Below are positions 1 to 4,038 of a stretch of 7,910 nt of DNA, piece after piece. Each line of letters begins with the position of its first letter. Position 1 is the stretch's first letter. The notes below the pieces were generated by a model. It saw only the letters and a list, made by a program, of their open reading frames with translations. It was not told where the DNA came from and did no database searches. The DNA is taken from assembly GCA_003508005.1 (NCBI GenBank), contig DNUE01000010.1, positions 1 to 7,910 on the forward strand. Direction: 5' to 3'. This DNA comes from Desulfobulbaceae bacterium (GTDB lineage Bacteria > Desulfobacterota > Desulfobulbia > Desulfobulbales > Desulfobulbaceae). Both the position numbers and the translations under genes were made by a program.

Positions 1-25
1 GGTTATCAGTAAAATTATCGAGTAA
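1..25 (+). CDS. tuf: Elongation factor Tu, last 7 codons (partial, 5' end outside window)
   Basis: The window opens inside a reading frame whose complete codons give V-I-S-K-I-I-E followed by TAA at 23-25. This matches the usual C-terminal strand of EF-Tu (G-V-I/V-x-K-I-I-E), the GTPase that delivers aminoacyl-tRNA to the ribosome. A tuf gene just upstream of rpmG and secE-nusG is a common bacterial arrangement, which supports the call. Only the last residues are visible, so the call rests on the short motif plus context. The gap to rpmG is 24 bases with no terminator-like hairpin, so read-through into rpmG is likely. Confidence 0.8.
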
Positions 26-49
26 GCTTCGCGCAGCTGGGACGAGATC

Positions 50-199
50 ATGAGAGATATAATTACGCTTGCCTGCAAAGACTGTAAGCAGAGAAACTAT
101 ACCACGACGAAGAACAAAAGGACCATTCCTCACAAGCTTGAGATGAAGAAGTTCTGTCCTTTCTGCAAGACGCACACCTTGCACAAGGAAACCAAGTAG
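50..199 (+). CDS. rpmG: 50S ribosomal protein L33, zinc-binding (C+) form
   Basis: This encodes a 49-residue protein, the normal L33 size, that sits in the large subunit near the E site. It begins MRDIITLACKDC and ends LHKETK. Two Cys-X-X-Cys pairs (C9/C12 and C36/C39) form the zinc ribbon of the C+ paralogue; zinc-independent L33 proteins lack these cysteines. The basic central stretch (residues 13-29, including TTTKNKR) is the usual rRNA-contacting part. The start is ATG at 50, and I see only a weak purine-rich ribosome-binding site (GGGACGAG). It lies 24 bases after tuf and 60 bases before tRNA-Trp, probably on the same transcript. Zinc-type L33 is often linked to zinc-replete growth in species that also have a zinc-free copy; whether this organism has one cannot be seen here. 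Confidence 0.95.
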   Translation: MRDIITLACKDCKQRNYTTTKNKRTIPHKLEMKKFCPFCKTHTLHKETK

Positions 200-223
200 T
201 CGTGCAGGTGATATTCTGGGCAT

Positions 224-266
224 CTGGCCTGGAGAGTGGTAAATATTCATCAACTGCGCAGGCCAG
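224..266 (+). other. Acceptor-strand mimic and possible hairpin in the tRNA-Trp 5' leader
   Basis: Bases 224-230 (CTGGCCT) repeat the 3' acceptor strand of tRNA-Trp (325-331), and the match continues one base further (G231 and G332). They are therefore fully complementary over 7 bp to the tRNA 5' acceptor strand at 260-266 (AGGCCAG). In the primary transcript this could form a 7-bp stem with a 29-base loop before the tRNA 3' half is made. The complementarity is directly visible; any role in folding or RNase P processing is inference, and chance is possible. Confidence 0.3.
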
Positions 267-335
267 TAGCTCTAATGGTAGAGCATCGGACTCCAAATCC
301 GAGGGCTGGGGGTTCGAATCCCTCCTGGCCTGCCA
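260..335 (+). tRNA. trnW: tRNA-Trp (anticodon CCA), 3' CCA encoded
   Basis: This is a complete 76-base cloverleaf that decodes UGG. The acceptor stem is 260-266 (AGGCCAG) with 325-331 (CTGGCCT). The D stem is 269-272/281-284 around a loop containing GG. The anticodon stem is 286-290/298-302, with the loop CTCCAAA placing CCA at 293-295. The T stem is 308-312/320-324 with the loop TTCGAAT. The discriminator base is G332, and the terminal CCA at 333-335 is encoded. Discriminator G and anticodon CCA are the main identity elements for bacterial TrpRS. A tRNA-Trp just before secE-nusG is a recurrent arrangement, so it is probably cut from a tuf/rpmG/secE transcript rather than made alone; I see no convincing own promoter or terminator. 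Confidence 0.97.
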
Positions 336-388
336 TAGGACTTCCGCTCCCAGTGAACAGATTCGCTCGCAAATGAGTGCAGGATAGA

Positions 389-655
389 ATGGCAAGCAAG
401 AAAAAGACACCGATCGGTAAGGGGCTCCCGGAAAAGACCGAAGGGGACACCCAGGAGAAGATTTCCTTTTCTCCTGCCCGGATCAAAGAGTTTTTCCGCG
501 AGGTGCAGGTCGAATTCAACAAGGTTGTCTGGCCTGACAGAAAGGTGACCACCGGGTTGACCGGCTTCGTCATTGTCCTGGTGATCGTTATTTCAATTTA
601 CCTCGGATCCGTGGATCTGCTCCTGGGCAAGATCGTGACCATGGTTTTGCGGTAA
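389..655 (+). CDS. secE: Preprotein translocase subunit SecE
   Basis: This 88-residue inner-membrane protein clamps SecY in the SecYEG channel for protein export. A charged, polar N-terminus (residues 1-30, rich in K and E) leads to an amphipathic helix (about 31-45). The family hallmark V-V-W-P-D follows at 46-50. One hydrophobic membrane segment at about 57-79 (GFVIVLVIVISIYLGSVDLLL) ends near the C-terminus. This single-span short form is usual; E. coli SecE has three spans. I chose ATG at 389 over GTG at 377 because AGGA at 381-384 precedes it, although the 4-base spacing is short, and GTG 377 lacks any site. The gene follows tRNA-Trp by 53 bases and precedes nusG by 23 bases, a standard secE-nusG pair. 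Confidence 0.95.
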   Translation: MASKKKTPIGKGLPEKTEGDTQEKISFSPARIKEFFREVQVEFNKVVWPDRKVTTGLTGFVIVLVIVISIYLGSVDLLLGKIVTMVLR

Positions 656-678
656 CAGCCATTCGGAAAGGCGGCAAC

Positions 679-1209
679 ATGGCCAAACAGTGGTACATTG
701 TCCATACCCACACCGGCTTCGAAGACAAGGTCAAGGAAGCCCTTCAGGAGCGGATCCGTTCCGCCGGGCAGCAGGATCTGTTCGGCGACATCCTGGTCCC
801 CACGGAGCAGGTTGTGGAAATGGTCAAGGGCAGCAGGAAGACCTCGTCGCGGAAGTTCTTCCCGGGCTATATCCTGATCAATATGGAACTCAATGACAGC
901 ACCTGGCATACGGTGCATGACACTCCGAGGATAACCGGTTTTGTCGGCGACAACCTGAATCCGCAACCGCTTCCTGAAAAGGATGCGATGAAGATCATTG
1001 GTCGAATCGAGGAGGGGGCTACAACCCCCAAGCCCAAGGTGGTCTTTGAATCGGGCGACCTGGTTCGCGTTATTGAAGGCCCGTTCGCCAATTTCCAGGG
1101 AGTGATTGACGAGGTGTATCCTGACAAGGGAAGAGTCAAGGTAATGGTTTCGATCTTCGGCAGGTCTACGCCAGTTGAGCTCGAATATATTCAGGTTAGC
1201 AAAGGATGA
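679..1209 (+). CDS. nusG: Transcription termination/antitermination factor NusG
   Basis: This 176-residue elongation factor binds the clamp of RNA polymerase. Through its second domain it contacts either Rho or ribosomal protein S10. The N-terminal NGN domain spans about residues 4-115, starting with the typical K-Q-W-Y-I-V-H-T (3-10) and containing the polymerase-binding K-F-F-P-G-Y-I-L-I core (59-67) and the TPRITGFVG segment (82-90). The KOW domain covers about 123-176, with G-D-L-V-R-V-x-x-G-P-F-x-x-F-x-G at 126-141 and the conserved IFGRSTPVEL at 159-168. The length matches E. coli NusG (181) with no insertion. The ribosome-binding site AAGG at 668-671 lies 7 bases before ATG. It is co-directional with secE, and a 192-base gap separates it from rplK. 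Confidence 0.98.
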   Translation: MAKQWYIVHTHTGFEDKVKEALQERIRSAGQQDLFGDILVPTEQVVEMVKGSRKTSSRKFFPGYILINMELNDSTWHTVHDTPRITGFVGDNLNPQPLPEKDAMKIIGRIEEGATTPKPKVVFESGDLVRVIEGPFANFQGVIDEVYPDKGRVKVMVSIFGRSTPVELEYIQVSKG

Positions 1210-1370
1210 TGGTTTTGTAAAAAGGCATCAAGAGAGATGGCGCAACGAAAAGCCCCAAATGCAAGTGCGCATCCGCAAAGTTAGTCAGGGACAGAAATCA
1301 ATTCTCTCCTTGAGACGAAAGGATGCGGCGCAGCAGGAGTGGATTTTTTTTGCGACGCCGGCAAAATTTA

Positions 1371-1396
1371 ACACCAGTCCCCGAGCTTGAGGGTGT
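1371..1396 (+). promoter_or_regulatory. Candidate hairpin over the rplK ribosome-binding site (possible L1 operator)
   Basis: ACACC at 1371-1375 can pair with GGTGT at 1392-1396, five perfect pairs that include part of the GAGGGTG ribosome-binding block (1389-1395) of rplK. An alternative pairing puts CCC 1380-1382 against GGG 1391-1393. In E. coli and other bacteria L1 represses the rplK-rplA messenger by binding a structure near the rplK start that mimics its 23S rRNA site. The position here fits such an operator, but I cannot confirm the L1 recognition elements. The rest of the 1210-1401 gap shows a T8 tract at 1344-1351 and possible alternative long-range pairings. I recognised no gene and no convincing promoter in it. 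Confidence 0.3.
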
Positions 1397-1401
1397 GAAC
1401 A

Positions 1402-1827
1402 ATGGCAAAAAAAATACAGACTTATATCAAACTGCAGATCCCGGCAGGCAAAGCGAATCCTTCGCCGCCAGTTGGTCCCGCATTGGGCCAGCACGGGGTC
1501 AATATCATGGATTTCTGCAAGTCCTTTAACGCGCAGACCCAGTCGCTGGGGGACACGATTGTCCCGGTGGTGATCACGGTCTACTCCGATCGTTCCTACA
1601 GCTTCATCACCAAGACCCCGCCAGCCTCGATTCTTCTCCTGAAGGCGGCTGGCCTGGCCAAGGGATCCAGCAATCCCAAGAAAGATCGCGTGGCCGAACT
1701 CTCCCGTGCCAAGATCCGGGAGATCGCCGAGATCAAGATGCCGGACCTCAATGCCTACAATGTGGAGCAGGCAATACGCATCGTCGAGGGAACTGCACGC
1801 AGCTGCGGCATTACCGTTGTCGATTAG
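1402..1827 (+). CDS. rplK: 50S ribosomal protein L11
   Basis: This 141-residue protein (E. coli L11 is 142) sits at the base of the L7/L12 stalk, binds the 23S GTPase-associated region and contacts elongation factors. The N-terminal domain (about 1-70) carries the flexible proline-rich segment N-P-S-P-P-V-G-P-A-L-G-Q (19-30), the region implicated in thiostrepton and micrococcin action. The segment KTPPASILLLKAAG marks the linker to the C-terminal rRNA-binding domain (about 72-141), which has the usual KIREIAEIKMPDLNA helix and ends GTARSCGITVVD. The start is ATG at 1402, with GAGG at 1389-1392 and 9 bases of spacing. It is followed after 91 bases by rplA, its usual operon partner, and is likely under L1 autogenous control. 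Confidence 0.98.
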   Translation: MAKKIQTYIKLQIPAGKANPSPPVGPALGQHGVNIMDFCKSFNAQTQSLGDTIVPVVITVYSDRSYSFITKTPPASILLLKAAGLAKGSSNPKKDRVAELSRAKIREIAEIKMPDLNAYNVEQAIRIVEGTARSCGITVVD

Positions 1828-1850
1828 CCCGCGGGCCTCGTGCCTGCGGG
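1828..1850 (+). promoter_or_regulatory. Strong GC hairpin immediately after the rplK stop codon
   Basis: The base right after the rplK TAG starts a 9-bp stem: CCCGCGGGC (1828-1836) pairs with GCCTGCGGG (1842-1850), with one G-U pair and the loop CTCGT. It is followed by TACAAAATTC, not a T run, so it is not a standard intrinsic terminator. It could stabilise or pause the messenger or mark a processing point between rplK and rplA. The structure is visible; the role is inferred. Confidence 0.5.
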
Positions 1851-1867
1851 TACAAAATTCATTTGGA

Positions 1868-1895
1868 CCCGTATGCGGTTACCCGCCGAAACGGG
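1868..1895 (+). promoter_or_regulatory. Bipartite hairpin in the rplA leader
   Basis: CCCGT (1868-1872) pairs with ACGGG (1891-1895). Inside it, GCGG (1875-1878) pairs with CCGC (1883-1886) around the loop TTAC. The two helices are joined by an asymmetric internal loop (2 bases against 4). It ends 10 bases before the rplA ribosome-binding site. Two short helices with an asymmetric internal loop is the general shape of L1 binding sites, so a role in L1 feedback is possible but unproven. It may be just an mRNA fold. Confidence 0.3.
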
Positions 1896-1918
1896 GAGAA
1901 TAACAGAGGGTGAAGATC

Positions 1919-2629
1919 ATGCCGAAAAGAGGGAAGAAGTACAGAAGCGTTGTTGAAGGCCTCGACCTGAACAAGATGTACGAACTGGGCGAGGGCGTTG
2001 ACATCGTTCTCAAGTCCAAGTTCAGCAAATTTGATGAATCCGTAGACATTGCCGTCAAGCTCGGCGTCGATCCTCGGCATGCCGACCAGATGGTCCGCTC
2101 CAGCGTGCTTTTGCCGCATGGCACCGGCAAGCAGGTGCGCGTCCTGGTCTTTGCCAAGGGTGAAAAGGAGGCCGAGGCCAGGCAGGCTGGCGCCGATTAC
2201 GCGGGTTCCGACGAGATTATTGAAAAGATCAAGGGCGGTTGGTTTGATTTTGACAAGACCGTTGCCACGCCGGACATGATGGGCGAGGTCGGCAAGATCG
2301 GCCGGGTGCTGGGTCCGCGCAACCTGATGCCCAATGCCAAGCTCGGCACGGTGACCTTTGATGTCGGCCGCGTCGTGCAGGAGATCAAAAAAGGCAAGGT
2401 CGATTTCCGGGTGGACAAGGCAGGCATTGTCCATGCTGTTGTCGGCAAGGTTTCCTTCAGCCCGGAAATGCTCATCGACAACATCTCCGCCTTCATCGAC
2501 AAGATTTATCAGCTCAAACCTCCCACGAGCAAGGGAATATACATGCGGGGCATCTCCATCTCCAGCACCATGGGGCCTGGCGTCAAGATTGACCCTCTGC
2601 GTGTACGTTCCCTGATCACCCAGGCGTAA
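1919..2629 (+). CDS. rplA: 50S ribosomal protein L1
   Basis: This 236-residue protein (E. coli L1 is 234) forms the mobile L1 stalk that guides deacylated tRNA out of the E site. It is also the known translational repressor of the rplK-rplA messenger. Domain I is built from both ends (about 1-65 and 160-236); domain II is the inserted middle part. Hallmarks are V-D-I-A-V-K-L-G-V-D-P-R-H-A-D-Q-M-V-R (42-60), L-P-H-G-T-G-K (65-71), the signature V-L-G-P-R-N-L-M-P-N-A-K-L-G-T-V (130-145) and the C-terminal KGIYMRGISISSTMGPG (205-221). I chose ATG 1919 over the in-frame GTG 1910 because GTG lies inside the ribosome-binding block GAGGGTG (1906-1912), which is correctly spaced only for 1919. MPKRGKK also resembles usual L1 N-termini. 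Confidence 0.98.
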   Translation: MPKRGKKYRSVVEGLDLNKMYELGEGVDIVLKSKFSKFDESVDIAVKLGVDPRHADQMVRSSVLLPHGTGKQVRVLVFAKGEKEAEARQAGADYAGSDEIIEKIKGGWFDFDKTVATPDMMGEVGKIGRVLGPRNLMPNAKLGTVTFDVGRVVQEIKKGKVDFRVDKAGIVHAVVGKVSFSPEMLIDNISAFIDKIYQLKPPTSKGIYMRGISISSTMGPGVKIDPLRVRSLITQA

Positions 2630-2691
2630 CGGGTCAGCTCGCGGGGATAACATAGAGTAGTAAGAAACAGCTTTAATTATTAATCAGGGAA

Positions 2692-2764
2692 GGTCAGAGA
2701 CAGCAGGGACCTGGGGTTTAATTACCGTCACGCGGCTTGCGCCCGGACGGTATCCTGCCGAGAC
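2692..2764 (+). promoter_or_regulatory. L10 leader RNA (autoregulatory site for L10-L12 complex)
   Basis: The 247-base rplA-rplJ gap contains the recognisable L10-leader arrangement. GTCAGAGACAGCAGGG at 2693-2708 is followed by an internal hairpin and then TCCTGCCGAGA at 2753-2763. GCAGG (2703-2707) pairs with CCTGC (2754-2758). The inner stem TACCGTC (2723-2729) pairs with GACGGTA (2746-2752), seven perfect pairs, capped by a GC-rich loop. The flanking purine-rich segments resemble the kink-turn-like part that L10(L12)4 recognises in known bacterial leaders, and that mimics the L10 site on 23S rRNA. Binding is expected to reduce rplJ-rplL expression. The motif is recognised by eye, not by a covariance model. 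Confidence 0.8.
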
Positions 2765-2770
2765 CGCATG

Positions 2771-2800
2771 CCGATAGGGCCAGTTTACGCACTCTGTCGG
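2771..2800 (+). promoter_or_regulatory. Second hairpin between L10 leader and rplJ
   Basis: CCGATAGGG (2771-2779) pairs with CTCTGTCGG (2792-2800), nine pairs including two G-U, around a 12-base loop. In some bacteria the L10 site is followed by a terminator/antiterminator switch. Here the bases after the stem (ATTACGTCTTCTTT) have no clean T run, so transcription attenuation is not evident, and the hairpin may act on translation or only separate elements. The next bases up to 2860 show nothing else I recognise. Confidence 0.35.
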
Positions 2801-2860
2801 ATTACGTCTTCTTTGGATCTGTCTGCTTGTTATGATTGTCCCGTTTCCCTCATCGCATAA

Positions 2861-2879
2861 AAAGGAGGTGTAGCTTTTG
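2861..2879 (+). promoter_or_regulatory. Strong ribosome-binding site fixing a TTG start for rplJ
   Basis: AAAGGAGGTG at 2861-2870 is a near-perfect anti-Shine-Dalgarno match. Its AGGAGG core (2863-2868) ends 8 bases before TTG at 2877. In the rplJ frame, GTG at 2868 is followed immediately by the stop TAG (2871-2873), so no start upstream of TTG is possible. The strong site probably compensates for the weak start codon. Confidence 0.85.
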
Positions 2880-3395
2880 AATCGAGATGAAAAATCCTCA
2901 AAAGTCAGTGAACTGAACGAGACATTCAGCAAGGCAAAGTTTTCGGTTGTCGCTGATTACCGTGGCCTGAAAGTTACCGACCTGGAGAAGCTGCGCCGGG
3001 AACTGCGGAAGAACAATGCCCAGTTCCAGGTCGCCAAGAACACGCTGCTCCGGCTGGCTGTCAAGGGTACCGAGCATGAAGGGCTCAGCGAGCACTTCAC
3101 CGGGACCACCGCAGTAGCGGTTAGCTTCGCCGACCCGGTTGCATCCGCCAAGACCCTGGCGGCTTTTGCCAAGGAGTTTGAGGCCCTGCGCATCCGCTCG
3201 GCCGCTCTGGACGGTAAGGTCCTGAGCGGTGATGATGTGGTGGCGTTGTCCAAACTGCCGGGCAAGCAGGAACTGCGGGCGATACTGCTGGGCACCCTGG
3301 CGGCTGTCCCCACAGGCCTGGTGCGGGTTCTGAACGGTTTGCCGAGCAAGCTCGTCTATGTCCTGCAGGCCATCAAGGAGCAGAAAGAAAATTAA
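2877..3395 (+). CDS. rplJ: 50S ribosomal protein L10 (TTG start)
   Basis: This 172-residue protein (E. coli L10 is 165) anchors L7/L12 dimers to the ribosome and, in complex with them, represses its own messenger. The N-terminal rRNA-binding domain (about 1-130) has V-A-D-Y-R-G-L (25-31), LEKLRRELRKNNAQFQVAKNTLL (36-58), the glycine-rich F-T-G-T-T-A-V-A segment (74-81) and L-P-G-K-Q-E-L (127-133). The C-terminal helix (about 145-170, with LVRVLNGLPSKLVYVLQAI) binds the L12 N-terminal domains. The start must be TTG at 2877: a stop codon lies two codons upstream, and the rest of the protein contains no methionine. MNRDEKS also resembles known L10 N-termini. It is followed by rplL after 45 bases and preceded by the L10 leader. 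Confidence 0.96.
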   Translation: MNRDEKSSKVSELNETFSKAKFSVVADYRGLKVTDLEKLRRELRKNNAQFQVAKNTLLRLAVKGTEHEGLSEHFTGTTAVAVSFADPVASAKTLAAFAKEFEALRIRSAALDGKVLSGDDVVALSKLPGKQELRAILLGTLAAVPTGLVRVLNGLPSKLVYVLQAIKEQKEN

Positions 3396-3440
3396 ATAAT
3401 CCACGCAAGAATCTACAGCGTATATTCAGGAGGAATGACC

Positions 3441-3824
3441 ATGGCTGTGACCAAAGAAGATGTGATAGAGTTTATTTCCAACATGTCCGTCCTTGAGCTC
3501 GCCGGGCTGATCAAGGAATTCGAGGAAAAATTCGGCGTATCCGCCGCCGCTCCGGTGGCGGTCGCGGCAGCAGCCTCCCCCTCCGAGGGCGGTGCAGCCG
3601 CTGCCGAGGAGAAGACTGAGTTCACCGTAGTCCTGGCTTCTGCCGGCGACAAGAAGATCAACGTGATCAAGGAAGTCCGGGCGATCACCGCCCTCGGCCT
3701 CAAGGAGGCCAAGGACCTCGTCGAAGGCGCGCCGCAGACCATCAAGGAAAGCGTGACCAAGGACGAAGCCAATGATATCAAGGCAAAGATCGAGGCTGCC
3801 GGCGGTACCGTTGAGATCAAGTAG
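3441..3824 (+). CDS. rplL: 50S ribosomal protein L7/L12
   Basis: This 127-residue stalk protein is present in several copies per ribosome and recruits and activates translational GTPases. The N-terminal dimerisation domain is about 1-33, with ISNMSVLELAGLIKEFEEKFG. A flexible Ala/Pro/Gly hinge follows at about 34-56 (SAAAPVAVAAAASPSEGGAAAA). The C-terminal globular domain (about 57-127) contains FTVVLASAGDKKINVIKEVR (61-80) and the factor-binding motif I-T-A-L-G-L-K-E-A-K-D-L-V (82-94). I chose ATG 3441 over ATG 3435 because AGGAGG (3428-3433) ends one base before 3435 but 7 bases before 3441, and MAVTKEDVIE is the usual beginning. It probably shares the L10-leader-controlled transcript with rplJ. 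Confidence 0.98.
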   Translation: MAVTKEDVIEFISNMSVLELAGLIKEFEEKFGVSAAAPVAVAAAASPSEGGAAAAEEKTEFTVVLASAGDKKINVIKEVRAITALGLKEAKDLVEGAPQTIKESVTKDEANDIKAKIEAAGGTVEIK

Positions 3825-3838
3825 TGCATTTTCTTTTC

Positions 3839-3867
3839 CTGCCTGTTTAAGCCAAGAGAACGGGCAG
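3839..3867 (+). promoter_or_regulatory. First hairpin in the rplL-rpoB gap
   Basis: CTGCCTGTT (3839-3847) pairs with AACGGGCAG (3859-3867), nine pairs with one G-U, around an 11-base loop. It begins 15 bases after the rplL stop. No T run follows (AGTTGCTGAG), so it is not a classic terminator. It could protect the 3' end of the ribosomal-protein messenger or mark a processing site. Confidence 0.45.
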
Positions 3868-3887
3868 AGTTGCTGAGAGAATGTGGT

Positions 3888-3931
3888 AACGCTACGGGGG
3901 GTATTCCCTCGTAGCGTTCCTGCATTTCAGG
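3888..3931 (+). terminator. Strong hairpin between rplL and rpoB (attenuator or RNase III-type site)
   Basis: AACGCTACGGGGG (3888-3900) pairs with CCCTCGTAGCGTT (3906-3918): 13 pairs, one of them G-U, with the loop GTATT. A further 4-bp hairpin CCTG/CAGG (3919-3922 and 3928-3931, loop CATTT) abuts it. There is no T tract, so efficient intrinsic termination is doubtful. In E. coli the rplL-rpoB gap holds a partial attenuator and an RNase III cut site that lower rpoB output relative to rplL, and this structure sits in the same place. The rest of the gap (3932-4038) has an AT-rich stretch around 3961-3995, but I saw no convincing -35/-10 pair. Confidence 0.5.
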
Positions 3932-4038
3932 GCATACCAGTTTTTCGGGACAGTGTCGCTCGTATTATTTATCTGATTTTACAATCTTTTTAAGACCATC
4001 TCTGTGCCTGCACTTTGTTGACCGATTCGAGGGAGATT

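Noticed and set aside
373..387. A four-codon frame (ATG to TAG) ending one base before the secE ATG
   Set aside because: There is no ribosome-binding site in front of it and it is very short. A leader-peptide role cannot be supported.
1175..1390. A 71-codon + strand frame covering the nusG end and the rplK leader
   Set aside because: It has no ribosome-binding site, overlaps nusG out of frame, and its product resembles no family. I treat the gap as non-coding leader.
1859..2653. A 264-codon open frame on the minus strand
   Set aside because: It is antisense to rplA, has no family features, and extends into the flanking leaders only by chance lack of stops.
2673..2683. AT palindrome TTAAT-T-ATTAA before the L10 leader, as a promoter -10 or operator
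   Set aside because: There is no matching -35 element at proper spacing, and the palindrome is short and low in complexity.
3940..3995. AT-rich stretch with TATTAT (3963-3968) as a possible rpoB promoter
   Set aside because: The expected -35 position has no TTGACA-like hexamer at 16-18 bases of spacing, so I do not call a promoter.
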